Source: Paracoccaceae bacterium (lineage in GTDB: Bacteria > Pseudomonadota > Alphaproteobacteria > Rhodobacterales > Rhodobacteraceae). Taken from it: a stretch of 47,020 nt of DNA. Below, one piece after another: positions 33,804 through 42,144 of this stretch. The notes beneath the pieces are model-generated. The model had not been told where the DNA came from. It was given only the letters and a program-made list of their open reading frames with translations, and searched no databases. The position numbers and the translations under genes are program-made. Position 1 is the first letter of the stretch. Each line of letters starts with the position of its first letter. The stretch spans positions 1-47,020 of the forward strand of contig JAAELR010000030.1 in NCBI GenBank assembly GCA_024226455.1, in the 5' to 3' direction.

Positions 33804-34553
33804 TCAATCCACCACGATCTGCGCCGTTGCGCTCACCAGCGCCCCGTCCAGCCGGTAGGCCCGGTGGTCGTTCGTGTTCAGCGTCACCCGCAGCTCATGC
33901 TGACCCCTGGGCAGCGCACCGATACGGGCCTCGGGCCCAAAGACCCTCTGCAGTTTCAGCCCGTTCAGATAGAGATGCCCATGGCCGGCCCCGGGCCGGT
34001 GCGGCCCGTCGACGGCGTCCTTGGCAAAGCTGAACCCGCGGGTCTCGATCATCACCTTCCAGCCATCACCCTGGCGCACCACCTGCAGCGCCACACCGGG
34101 GCGCGGCTCTCCCTCGGGCACGTCGAAGCCTTTGTCGTGGTCCCTCCCGGCCACGCCGGATATCCGCGCCCGCACCGTCACCTTGCCCGCCGCCCCGAAC
34201 CACAGCGACACCGGCACCAGCCGCCCCTCGCCAGTATCACCCATGACGCCCATCAGCACGCCATGCACCCCGTCCATCGACAGCGCCGGTGTACCACGGG
34301 CGGGAATTGCCAGCGCGTCAACCCCGCCGGTCAGCTTCGCCTGGCCCGCATCCTCTGACCCGATCCCGGTCAGCACATCCGGCCCGCCGGGGTTCACGAT
34401 CTTGGCTGTCAGGGCAAAGCCCTCGGCCAAAGGGGCCAATTCGGCCCCGGTCACGGTGATCGGGGCCAGACGGCCGGATCCGGAAAAGACCCAGAACGCC
34501 ACCCCCGCCATCGCAAAAAAGCTTGCCGTCAGAACGACACGAACGGGTTCCAT
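33804..34553 (-). CDS. Membrane-anchored PCu(A)C-like domain protein with a second C-terminal domain
   Basis: 249 aa, ATG with GGGAGG upstream. An N-terminal hydrophobic segment (VVLTASFFAMAGVAFWVF) is a signal or anchor. Residues ~30-150 resemble a PCu(A)C copper chaperone (LAIPARGTPALSMDGVHGVLMGVMGD...GRLVPVSLWFGAAGKVTV), although the full His/Met ligand pattern is degenerate. Residues ~165-249 form another beta domain with RPGAGHGHLYLNGLKLQRVF and LPRGQHELRVTLNTNDH, His-rich and suited to metal. A copper-related periplasmic role is inference. It is divergent from the polytopic protein gene, with 29 nt between the two starts. Confidence 0.72.
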   Translation of the reverse strand: MEPVRVVLTASFFAMAGVAFWVFSGSGRLAPITVTGAELAPLAEGFALTAKIVNPGGPDVLTGIGSEDAGQAKLTGGVDALAIPARGTPALSMDGVHGVLMGVMGDTGEGRLVPVSLWFGAAGKVTVRARISGVAGRDHDKGFDVPEGEPRPGVALQVVRQGDGWKVMIETRGFSFAKDAVDGPHRPGAGHGHLYLNGLKLQRVFGPEARIGALPRGQHELRVTLNTNDHRAYRLDGALVSATAQIVVD

Positions 34554-34582
34554 CGCCAGCCTCCCAGGCTATCATCGGTTCC

Positions 34583-35974
34583 ATGCAGCATATCCGCGGC
34601 ATTGCTATACTCAAGTTTACCCTGCTTGCATTTCCGGGCCGGGCGCTTGCGCATGCCTCAGAGCAGGGGCTGGTGCTGCTGTTGCCGACCGATCTATACA
34701 CCGGCGCCGGGGTTGCCGCCGTGGCGCTGACGGTCGTCGCGCTGGCGCTATTGCCCGGGGGGCTGATCGCCGGGCTGTTCCGGCCCGTGCCGCTGTTAGC
34801 CTTGTCGCTGCGCAAGATCCAGCCCGTCACCAGCATGCTGGCGGCGCTGTTTCTGGCCCTGCTGGTCTGGGCCGGGCTTGACGGGCCAAGCGACCCTCTG
34901 GCCAACCCGCTGGTTTTAATGGTCTGGACAGTGTTCTGGATCGGCTTTGTCACGGTGCAGGCGCTGATCTTCGATCTCTGGTCGTATCTCAATCCCTGGA
35001 CCGGCCCGCTGCGCCTGATCCGCCGCTGCTTTGCCCCCTGGCGCTATGCCTCGCTGTCGCCGGCGCTGGGCTACTGGCTCGGCACGCTCTCATTTCTGGC
35101 CTTCGCCTATCTGCTGCTTGCCGACCCGGCCCCGGCGGACCCGCCAAGGCTGGCCCGGCTGGTTGCCGCCTACTGGGTCTTTACCATGGGCTTGACGGTC
35201 ATCTTCGGCCCGCGCTGGCTGCGCCGGGCCGAAGGTTTCACCGTGATCTTCCGCGCCTATTCGCGCCTTGCCATCCTGGGCTGCAACGCCGGACGGCTAT
35301 GCCTTGGCCTGCCCGGCTGGCAGATCGTGCGCCGCCGCCCCTTGCCGCTGTCTCTGGCCGCGCTCTGCGTCATCCTGCTGGGCACGGGCAGCTTCGACGG
35401 GCTAAACGAGACCTTCTGGTGGCTTGCCCGGCTTGGCATCAACCCGCTGGAGTTTCCCGGACGCTCTGCCGTGGTGGGAGCCAATACGCTGGGCATGATC
35501 GCTGCCAACGTCGCATTGCTTGGCGTCGTTGCCGCGACCATCGGGCTGGGGCTGCGCGTCGCGGGGTCGCGGACGCCACTTGGCGAGGGGTTCGGCCACT
35601 TCGCCCCGTCGTTGCTGCCCATCGCGCTGGGCTACCACGTGGCCCATTACCTCACCTCGTTTCTGGTGGACAGCCAATATGCCCTGGTAGCACTCAGCGA
35701 TCCGTTCCTGACCGGGGCCGACTGGCTGGGGCTGGGCGAGTTCTATGTCTCGACCGGGTTCTTTGGCACCCGTTCCAGCGTCCGGGCCATCTATCTGGCG
35801 CAGGCCGGCGCGGTGGTTATTGGCCACATCGTCGCGGTGCTCGTGGCCCATGCCACCGCCCTGCGTCTGTTCCCCGGCCACCGCCGCGCAGCCCTCAGCC
35901 AGGCACCGCTTGCGGTGTTCATGATCGGCTACACATTCTTCGGTCTGTGGCTGCTGGCCAGCCCGCGTTTCTGA
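34583..35974 (+). CDS. Polytopic membrane protein, function unknown
   Basis: 463 aa from ATG 34583; the open frame begins at 34523, inside the divergent gene. A signal-like N-terminus ends at ALAHASEQG, leaving a His near the mature end. About ten to twelve membrane helices follow, with conserved-looking polar residues in LWSYLNPWTGPLRLIRR and ALGYHVAHYLTSFLVDSQY. The layout recalls polytopic proteins sometimes annotated as fenitrothion hydrolase subunits; I treat that as a weak family resemblance only. Its divergent PCu(A)C-like neighbour suggests a metal-linked membrane role. It precedes the orphan binding-protein gene by 108 nt. Confidence 0.75.
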   Translation: MQHIRGIAILKFTLLAFPGRALAHASEQGLVLLLPTDLYTGAGVAAVALTVVALALLPGGLIAGLFRPVPLLALSLRKIQPVTSMLAALFLALLVWAGLDGPSDPLANPLVLMVWTVFWIGFVTVQALIFDLWSYLNPWTGPLRLIRRCFAPWRYASLSPALGYWLGTLSFLAFAYLLLADPAPADPPRLARLVAAYWVFTMGLTVIFGPRWLRRAEGFTVIFRAYSRLAILGCNAGRLCLGLPGWQIVRRRPLPLSLAALCVILLGTGSFDGLNETFWWLARLGINPLEFPGRSAVVGANTLGMIAANVALLGVVAATIGLGLRVAGSRTPLGEGFGHFAPSLLPIALGYHVAHYLTSFLVDSQYALVALSDPFLTGADWLGLGEFYVSTGFFGTRSSVRAIYLAQAGAVVIGHIVAVLVAHATALRLFPGHRRAALSQAPLAVFMIGYTFFGLWLLASPRF

Positions 35975-36029
35975 CCGTCTTGAAAAAACTCATGGACAGA
36001 TGCCCGGCCGCTCTGCACACTTTGGCGCA

Positions 36030-36060
36030 GGGGTATCCGGCCAGGCCGGGGGAATACCCC
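36030..36060 (+). promoter_or_regulatory. Strong hairpin in the leader of the binding-protein gene
   Basis: GGGGTAT (36030-36036) pairs with ATACCCC (36054-36060), and CCGGCC with GGCCGG inside it. It ends 22 nt before the ATG at 36083. It may stabilise the mRNA or attenuate read-through from the upstream gene. Confidence 0.5.
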
Positions 36061-36082
36061 GCGAAAACAGGGGGATTACGCC

Positions 36083-37363
36083 ATGACGAAACCCGCAACC
36101 ACGTCGCGCCGCGGCGCGCTGAAGACGCTGGCCGCCGGTACCGCCGCCGCCTCGCTGCCGCTTTGGGCGCGTTACACCAACGCGCAAAGCGCGGCACCGA
36201 TCAAGATCGGCTTTCAGGTTCACCGCACCGGTATCGGCGCCGCCTATGGCCGTTGGTACGACCGCACCACAACCGCCGCCGCGGCCTTGATCAACGAAAA
36301 CGGCGGCATCAACGGTCGCCCGGTCGAGATCATCGCCGAGGATGACGGCACCGATCCCAAGCGCGGCGCCGAGGTGGTCGAGAAATTCGCCAACCAGCAT
36401 GGCTGCGACATCGGTTACGGCACGCTGTTTTCCCATGTGGTGATCGGTTCGGCGCCGCGCGCCGGAGAGTTGAAGCTGCCCTATTTCGTGGTCTCCGAGG
36501 GCCACCACGTGGCATCGGGCATGCTGAACCGCTATACGCTGCAGCCCGGCATCACGGATGTGAAAAGCCAGGTGCAGGCAATGGCGCCCTACGTGTATTC
36601 CGCGCTTGGCAAGAAGGTCACCATGATCTTCCCCGACTTCGCCTTCGGCCACGACCACCGCGATTATTTCTCGGCCGCGATAGAGGCGCAGGGCGGCGAG
36701 GTGCTGGCCAAGATCGCCATCCCGCCGACCGAGACCTCATTCACCAAGTACTTCCCCAAGATCCCCCGCGACACCGAGGTGCTGTATCACGTCATGGTCG
36801 GCCCCGCGGTGCTGACCTTCGTCAAGGAACTGGGCGAGTTCTTCGGGCCGTCCGCTCCGGCGATTTTCGGCTTCATCGATTCGCTGGAGGCCGTCGACAT
36901 CACCTCGCCCGGGCTCGAGTTCCTCGAAGGGTCGTTTTTCTGGGAAGGCCATCCGCGTTACGCGCAGGCGGGCGGCTCGGAATATGACGCGTTCTACCGC
37001 AGCCGTGTGGGCGTCGATGCCAACGGCGCCTCTGTCACCGACCCCGGCGACGTGTCGACCTACGCCCACATGTTCGGCTGCTGGGAAACGCTGCACGTGA
37101 TCAAGGCGGGAATGGAGGCCGCGGGCTATGCCGGGCCGGATGATCGGACCAAACTGATCGAGGCGGTCGAGGCGATGACGGATATGCCGCATTCGAACGC
37201 CCATCCGCAGGGCGCCAAGCTGTTCAACGGCAAGACGCACCAGGTCTTCGGCCACCAGTATATCAGCCAGGTGAATGGCGGGCGTCTGGACGTGGTGCAC
37301 ACCACCAGCATCGAGGACACGCTATATCCCGATGAAGTCGACTACACGATGCAAAGCTTCTGA
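36083..37363 (+). CDS. ABC transporter substrate-binding protein, branched-chain amino acid/amide type
   Basis: 426 aa, with AGGGGG upstream of the ATG. A Tat signal peptide is present (TTSRRGALKTLAAG), so it is exported folded to the periplasm. The mature part is a Peripla_BP_6 fold (IKIGFQVHRTGIGAAYGRW, INENGGINGRPVEIIAEDDG, DFAFGHDHRDYFSAAIEAQGG). This class binds Leu/Ile/Val, urea, amides or aromatic acids. No permease or ATPase follows: leuC is next, so it is an orphan here. Proximity to hyuA/hyuB hints at a cyclic amide or related nitrogen compound, by context only. Confidence 0.9.
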   Translation: MTKPATTSRRGALKTLAAGTAAASLPLWARYTNAQSAAPIKIGFQVHRTGIGAAYGRWYDRTTTAAAALINENGGINGRPVEIIAEDDGTDPKRGAEVVEKFANQHGCDIGYGTLFSHVVIGSAPRAGELKLPYFVVSEGHHVASGMLNRYTLQPGITDVKSQVQAMAPYVYSALGKKVTMIFPDFAFGHDHRDYFSAAIEAQGGEVLAKIAIPPTETSFTKYFPKIPRDTEVLYHVMVGPAVLTFVKELGEFFGPSAPAIFGFIDSLEAVDITSPGLEFLEGSFFWEGHPRYAQAGGSEYDAFYRSRVGVDANGASVTDPGDVSTYAHMFGCWETLHVIKAGMEAAGYAGPDDRTKLIEAVEAMTDMPHSNAHPQGAKLFNGKTHQVFGHQYISQVNGGRLDVVHTTSIEDTLYPDEVDYTMQSF

Positions 37364-37368
37364 GACCG

Positions 37369-37398
37369 GCCCCCTTGTCCCCATGGGGACAAGGGGGC
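37369..37398 (+). terminator. 30-bp perfect palindrome after the binding-protein gene
   Basis: The left half GCCCCCTTGTCCCCA is exactly complementary to the right half, beginning 5 nt after the stop codon at 37363. The stem is very stable but there is no T-run. It is the likely 3' end of the binding-protein transcript. Confidence 0.65.
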
Positions 37399-37437
37399 TA
37401 ACGGTTTGATGTTACAGCCGTTAGCGCTGGCAGTTCG

Positions 37438-37572
37438 ATGGAATGCCGTATCCGTCGCTGTGCCGCGCCTCTGGGTGTCACCTGTTCCGGTGAGACCATG
37501 ATCCTGAACCCCGGCGACACGGTGGCGATGCAGAACACCACCGGCATGGGCCACACGGGCCCGCTGCGCTGA
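37438..37572 (+). pseudogene. Possible relic of a small secreted protein gene
   Basis: The frame encodes 44 aa ending ...LGVTCSGETMILNPGDTVAM and a short tail. The text CSGET...LNPGDTV looks protein-like, while an overlapping frame starting at 37409 reads MLQPLALAV, like the start of a signal peptide. Together they suggest a small exported protein broken by a frameshift. I cannot name a family, and this may be chance. Confidence 0.25.
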
Positions 37573-37791
37573 CGGTGCATCGGCAATAACGGCAGGCTTG
37601 CGAGACTCGGTTTGGGCCTGTATTGCCGCGCCATGACCCGGGTATTCGATCTCGACGACCACGCGCGCCTGCCCTGGCGGTTTTTCGGCGCTACGCTGAC
37701 GGTGCTGGCCCGCCCGTGATGCGGGAAGGGGCGCAAATAGCGCACCCTACCGCAAAACATCCGTTCATCATCAAAGGGAGAGGACCCCGCC

Positions 37792-39198
37792 ATGTCCCCC
37801 AAGACGCTCTATGACAAGATCTGGGATGACCATCTCGTGCACCAGGCCGAGGATGGCACCTGCCTTCTGTTTATTGACCGGCACCTGGTGCACGAGGTCA
37901 CCAGCCCGCAGGCTTTCGAGGGCCTGCGCATGGCGAACCGCAAGGTGCGCAACCCCGAAAAGACCATCGCCGTGCCGGATCACAACGTGCCGACGACCGA
38001 AGGGCGCGAAGACCCCGCCAACATGACCGAGGACAGCCGCATCCAGGTCGCCGCACTGGACAAGAACGCGCGTGACTTCGGCATCCATTACTACCCGGTC
38101 GACGACATCCGCCAGGGTGTCGTGCATATCGTCGGGCCGGAACAGGGCTGGACCCTGCCGGGCATGACCGTGGTCTGCGGCGACAGCCATACCGCCACCC
38201 ACGGCGCATTCGGCTCGCTGGCGCATGGCATCGGCACGTCAGAGGTAGAGCATGTGCTGGCTACCCAGACCCTGATCCAGAAGAAATCGAAGAACATGAA
38301 GGTCGAGATCACCGGCAAGCTGCAGCCGGGCGTTACCGCCAAGGACATCACCCTTGCGGTCATCGGCAAGACCGGCACCGCCGGCGGCACCGGCTTTGTC
38401 ATCGAGTATTGTGGCGAGGCGATCCGCGAACTTTCCATGGAAGGTCGGATGACGGTCTGCAACATGGCAATTGAAGGCGGGGCTCGGGCGGGCCTGATCG
38501 CGCCCGACGACAAGACCTTTGAATACTGTATGGGCCGTCCGCACGCTCCCAAGGGCGCCGCATGGGAGGCCGCCGTTACCTGGTGGAAGACGCTCTTTAC
38601 CGACGAGGGCGCCCATTTCGACAAGGTGATCGCGCTAAGGGCCGAGGATATCGCGCCGGTCGTCACCTGGGGCACCAGCCCCGAGGACGTGCTGCCGATC
38701 ACCTCCACCGTGCCGGAGCCGTCCGATTTCGAAGGCGGCAAGGTCGAGGCGGCGCAGCGCTCGCTTGACTACATGGGCCTGACCCCCGGCATGCCGCTGA
38801 CCGACATCGAGATCGACACGGTGTTCATCGGTTCCTGCACCAACGGGCGCATCGAAGACCTGCGCGCGGCGGCGGGGATCGTGAAGGGCAAGTATGTCAG
38901 GGACGGCATGCGCGCTCTGGTCGTTCCGGGGTCCGGCTTGGTCCGGGCGCAGGCCGAAGAGGAAGGTCTGGCCGACATTTTCACCGATGCCGGGTTCGAA
39001 TGGCGGCTTGCGGGCTGTTCCATGTGCCTTGCGATGAACCCCGACCAGCTGGCCGAGGGCGAACGCTGCGCCTCGACCTCGAACCGCAATTTCGAGGGCC
39101 GCCAGGGCTACAAGGGCCGCACCCATCTGGTGTCGCCGGAAATGGCCGCGGCGGCGGCGATCACCGGGCACCTGACGGATGTGCGCGAGATGTTGTGA
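37792..39198 (+). CDS. leuC: 3-isopropylmalate dehydratase large subunit
   Basis: 468 aa, standard length, ATG preceded by GGGAGAGG. With LeuD it isomerises 2-isopropylmalate to 3-isopropylmalate in leucine synthesis. The three 4Fe-4S cysteine contexts are visible: [15 protein letters not shown], then [13 protein letters not shown] with two Cys. [20 protein letters not shown] and RNFEGRQG are family signatures. leuD follows after a 187-nt gap that carries the second 11-nt-periodic hexamer array, unusual between subunit genes that are normally adjacent. Confidence 0.97.
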   Translation: MSPKTLYDKIWDDHLVHQAEDGTCLLFIDRHLVHEVTSPQAFEGLRMANRKVRNPEKTIAVPDHNVPTTEGREDPANMTEDSRIQVAALDKNARDFGIHYYPVDDIRQGVVHIVGPEQGWTLPGMTVVCGDSHTATHGAFGSLAHGIGTSEVEHVLATQTLIQKKSKNMKVEITGKLQPGVTAKDITLAVIGKTGTAGGTGFVIEYCGEAIRELSMEGRMTVCNMAIEGGARAGLIAPDDKTFEYCMGRPHAPKGAAWEAAVTWWKTLFTDEGAHFDKVIALRAEDIAPVVTWGTSPEDVLPITSTVPEPSDFEGGKVEAAQRSLDYMGLTPGMPLTDIEIDTVFIGSCTNGRIEDLRAAAGIVKGKYVRDGMRALVVPGSGLVRAQAEEEGLADIFTDAGFEWRLAGCSMCLAMNPDQLAEGERCASTSNRNFEGRQGYKGRTHLVSPEMAAAAAITGHLTDVREML

Positions 39199-39207
39199 GA
39201 TTTGCCA

Positions 39208-39253
39208 ACAGGGGCCCGACGGAAGTCTGACAATAGTCCGACATTCTGCCGAC
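39208..39253. repeat. 11-nt-periodic hexamer array, copy 2
   Basis: ACAGGGG at 39208-39214 is followed by CCCGAC (39215), TCTGAC (39226), TCCGAC (39237) and GCCGAC (39248), again with exact 11-nt spacing. The layout and the ACAGGGG prefix match copy 1 at 22421-22466. It lies 9 nt after leuC in the leuC-leuD gap. Confidence 0.8.
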
Positions 39254-39385
39254 ACCCCGAAAGGTTAAGGACCGGGTCATGAGAAATTAACCAAGCGGCC
39301 CTGAAACGTTAATGCCCCTGCGCCCGGACAGGCCCCGAAACATCCCAAGGGCGGGGTTCACTCCGCCGCTCCCGAGGAGAAAGAC

Positions 39386-39991
39386 ATGGACAAGTTCGAA
39401 ACAATCACCGGCGTCGCGGCGCCCATGGCGATGGTCAATATCGACACCGACATGATCATCCCCAAGCAGTTCCTCAAGACCATCAAGCGCACTGGTCTGG
39501 GGGCCAATCTTTTTGACGAGATGCGGTTCGACCGCCAGGGCAACGAGGTCGCGGATTTCGTGCTGAACCGGCCGCAATATCGCAGCGCCGAGATCCTGGT
39601 GGCGGGTGAAAATTTTGGCTGCGGCTCGTCGCGCGAACACGCGCCATGGGCGATCAAGGATTTCGGCATCTCCTGCGTCATAGCACCCAGCTTCGCCGAT
39701 ATCTTCTTCAACAACTGCTTCAAGAACGGCATCCTGCCGATCCCGCTGCCGCAAGAGCAGGTCGATATCCTGATGAAGGACGCCGAAAAGGGCCAGAATG
39801 CCCGCATGACGGTGGACCTCGAAAAGCAGGAGATCACCACATCCGACGGCGAGGTGATCAGCTTCGAGGTCGACCCCTTCAAGAAGCAATGTCTGCTCGA
39901 CGGGCTCGACGATATCGGCCTGACCATGGAGCGATCGGCGAATATCGACACATTCGAGGCCAAATCGAAGGCCACGCGGCCTTGGGTCTGA
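39386..39991 (+). CDS. leuD: 3-isopropylmalate dehydratase small subunit
   Basis: 201 aa, ATG with GAGGAG upstream. It is the swivel domain that completes the LeuCD active site. [16 protein letters not shown] at the N-terminus, [19 protein letters not shown] and [13 protein letters not shown] are diagnostic. It is complete. It is followed by a 9-bp hairpin, so the leuCD transcript probably ends there, and leuB has its own position 4 kb downstream. Confidence 0.97.
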   Translation: MDKFETITGVAAPMAMVNIDTDMIIPKQFLKTIKRTGLGANLFDEMRFDRQGNEVADFVLNRPQYRSAEILVAGENFGCGSSREHAPWAIKDFGISCVIAPSFADIFFNNCFKNGILPIPLPQEQVDILMKDAEKGQNARMTVDLEKQEITTSDGEVISFEVDPFKKQCLLDGLDDIGLTMERSANIDTFEAKSKATRPWV

Positions 39992-40012
39992 TCTGACCAT
40001 TTCCACAACATC

Positions 40013-40039
40013 TTGGGCCGCGCCATTATTGCGGCCCAA
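40013..40039 (+). terminator. Hairpin terminator after leuD
   Basis: TTGGGCCGC (40013-40021) and GCGGCCCAA (40031-40039) form a 9-bp stem with a 9-nt loop, followed by TTCCGCTTT. It starts 22 nt after the leuD stop and reads as a moderate intrinsic terminator. Confidence 0.6.
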
Positions 40040-40246
40040 TTCCGCTTTGAAATGGTTGCAATAGCGCACCAGTTCCACCCCGAAATTGCCCGAATCTTTT
40101 TGTTATCTTTTCCAGACACTTGCTGGATAAAATGAAAGTGGGCAAAAGTTGGGCAAAGATGAGGCAGCCCGTCACAATCGACGGGATCAAGGTGGGACAA
40201 GAGCGCGGCATGGTACTGCGTTCGGCCAGTTTGAGGGTATAGAGCG

Positions 40247-41080
40247 GTGATTTCCCGTTTGACAGGCGCAGTACTGCGCGCAGTTTTGATGGTGTTGCTG
40301 ATTGCGACACCGGCCCTGCTATTGCCGGGCGTCAATAGCGACATGACACAGATCGTGGCTCTGGTCTCGATCTTCGCGGCCGCTCTCACCATCTTCGAGT
40401 ATGCCTCGATCTATCCCGGTCTTGTCGAGTTCCGGAACGCGCCGCCGTTCAACCGGCTGCGGTTCATCTCGCTCTTTGCCACCGTGTTCCTGATCTCTGT
40501 GGTGGTACGCGGAGAGGCGCAGCCAACCGCGCTGACCCAGTTTGTCACCACGTTCGGCACCAATATCGGCGATGCCATCGATTTTCCCTACAGTCCGGTC
40601 CGGCAGATAGTGCTGCTGTTGCCCGAGGACACCGGTTTTGCGCAGGTCGAACGGATCCGCATGGCGGCCGGGATCAGCTATTTTGTCTCGATGCTGACGC
40701 TGGCGGTGTTCTACTTCTTCGTCCGGGTGCGCAACTGGCCTCTGGGCAATGGTCCGTTCAATGTCTGGATCAACATGCCCACCTTCGATCCGACCTCGGG
40801 CGGCGACGTGGTGCAGAGGCTCGGCCGCGACGCGCGCTTTAACCTGATCGTAGGATTTACCCTGCCATTCTTCATACCGGCGGTGTTGAAGGCGTCAGAG
40901 GGCCTTTTCGGCCCAGTCACGCTAGAGAACCCGCAGTCGATGGTTTGGATTGTGGCCGCATGGGCATTTCTTCCCGCAAGCCTGTTGATGCGCGGCCTGG
41001 CGCTGGGCCGGATCGCAGAGCTTGTCGAACGCAACCGGCGCAAATCCGCAAGACAGGCAAAGGCCTTGCAACCGGCCTGA
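40247..41080 (+). CDS. Multi-pass membrane protein, unknown function
   Basis: 277 aa from GTG 40247. Hydrophobic segments are visible at about 8-27 (VLRAVLMVLLIATPALLLPG), 35-55, 72-88 (ISLFATVFLISVVVRG), 148-165 (SYFVSMLTLAVFYFFV), 205-222 and 240-258. The loop NWPLGNGPFNVWINMPTFDPTSGGDVV is polar and probably exposed. No catalytic motif is recognised. The stop TGA (41078-41080) overlaps a possible CTG start of the EEP-type gene, so the two are probably coupled. Confidence 0.82.
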   Translation: MISRLTGAVLRAVLMVLLIATPALLLPGVNSDMTQIVALVSIFAAALTIFEYASIYPGLVEFRNAPPFNRLRFISLFATVFLISVVVRGEAQPTALTQFVTTFGTNIGDAIDFPYSPVRQIVLLLPEDTGFAQVERIRMAAGISYFVSMLTLAVFYFFVRVRNWPLGNGPFNVWINMPTFDPTSGGDVVQRLGRDARFNLIVGFTLPFFIPAVLKASEGLFGPVTLENPQSMVWIVAAWAFLPASLLMRGLALGRIAELVERNRRKSARQAKALQPA

Positions 41081-42144
41081 TCCTTGCGCTGCTGGCCGCA
41101 ACCGGGGCCGCAGCAGAGACCATCCGCATCGCAACCTGGCATGTTGAACTCAGCCGTAAGGGGCCTGGGCTGCTGTTGCGGGACATCCTGTCGGATGAGG
41201 ACACGCAAGCCGCGGCGGTCGCTGCCACGCTGGCGCAGATTTCCCCCGACATCATTTTGTTGACCGGCATCGACTGGGATGCCGGACAACACGCGCTGGC
41301 CGCATTGAACGACCGGATCGGCGGCGCGGGCTATCCTTACCTGGTTACCTTGCGGCCCAACCGGGGCATGGCGACCGCGCTGGACCTTGACGGCGACGGG
41401 CGGACCGGAGGTCCGGGCGACGCGCAAGGGTACGGGCGGTTCTCGGGGCAAGGCGCAATGGCGCTGCTGTCGCGGCTAGAGATCGACAGGGGCGCAATAC
41501 GTAACTTCACGGGGTTCTTGTGGAAGGACTTGCCCGGCGCGCTGCTGCCAGAGCGCGACGGCGCGCCGTTTCCCTCTATCGAGGCGCATGGGATGCAGCG
41601 TCTGTCTTCGACAGGGCACTGGGAAGTGCCAGTGCGAGTGCCGGGCGGTGGGGTTCTGTATCTTTTAGCATTTTCTGCAGGCCCGCCGGTGTTTGACGGG
41701 CCCGAGGACCGCAACGGCAGGCGCAATCATGACGAGGTGGTGTTCTGGACGCGCTATCTGGACGGGGACATTGCCGGTCCCGCGCCGGAGGGTCCAGTGG
41801 TTCTGCTGGGCAGGTCCAATCTCGACCCGGAAGACGGTGAGGGGTGGCATGCGGCGATGGCCGGGCTGCTGGGCCATCCCCGGCTGCAGGATCCGCGTCC
41901 AGGCAACAAGGCGGGGGCAGAGGCTGCCCGGGCTCAGGGTGGGGCCAATGACGCGCAGTCGGGTGATCCGGCGCTCGACACCGCCGACTGGTCCGACATC
42001 AAGGGCCCTGGCAATCTGCGGATCAGCTATGTGCTGCCAGATGCAGGTCTTGCAGTGACCGGCGCCGCGGTGGTCTGGCCTTCGGAGGGCGGCGCCGAAA
42101 GCGCCTCACGCCACCGCCTGGTGTGGGTGGATGTCGAGTTCTAG
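41077..42144 (+). CDS. Secreted endonuclease/exonuclease/phosphatase-fold protein, start uncertain
   Basis: 355 aa if translation begins at CTG 41077, where CTGA overlaps the upstream stop. The only in-frame ATGs are 40963 and 40945, deep inside the previous gene and without ribosome-binding sites. A hydrophobic signal segment (LILALLAATGAAA) precedes ETIRIATWHVELS. The fold is EEP: LDLDGDGRTGGPGDAQG, STGHWEVPVRVPGG, DGPEDRNGRRNHDEV and terminal SRHRLVWVDVEF are seen. The usual catalytic Glu and the Asp-His pair are replaced (LLTGIDWD; SRH), so phosphodiesterase activity is doubtful. The 3' end overlaps the convergent SDR gene by 39 nt. Confidence 0.75.
   Translation: MILALLAATGAAAETIRIATWHVELSRKGPGLLLRDILSDEDTQAAAVAATLAQISPDIILLTGIDWDAGQHALAALNDRIGGAGYPYLVTLRPNRGMATALDLDGDGRTGGPGDAQGYGRFSGQGAMALLSRLEIDRGAIRNFTGFLWKDLPGALLPERDGAPFPSIEAHGMQRLSSTGHWEVPVRVPGGGVLYLLAFSAGPPVFDGPEDRNGRRNHDEVVFWTRYLDGDIAGPAPEGPVVLLGRSNLDPEDGEGWHAAMAGLLGHPRLQDPRPGNKAGAEAARAQGGANDAQSGDPALDTADWSDIKGPGNLRISYVLPDAGLAVTGAAVVWPSEGGAESASRHRLVWVDVEF

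Larger units (their letters stand above)
37364..37791 (+). other. Intergenic region upstream of leuC: terminator, hairpins and small ORF relics
   Basis: 428 nt. It opens with a 30-bp palindrome (37369-37398) and a second stem, GCTAACGG/CCGTTAGC (37397-37404 with 37418-37425). Short frames at 37438-37572 (44 codons) and 37633-37719 (28 codons) are present. Another hairpin (GGGCGC/GCGCACCC around 37730) comes just before leuC. I see no leucine-rich leader peptide. The leuC ribosome-binding site GGGAGAGG is at the right edge. Confidence 0.55.

Noticed and set aside
37633-37719. 28-codon frame before leuC as a leucine leader peptide
   Set aside because: It lacks a run of leucine codons and no alternative terminator/antiterminator pair overlaps it, so attenuation is not supported.
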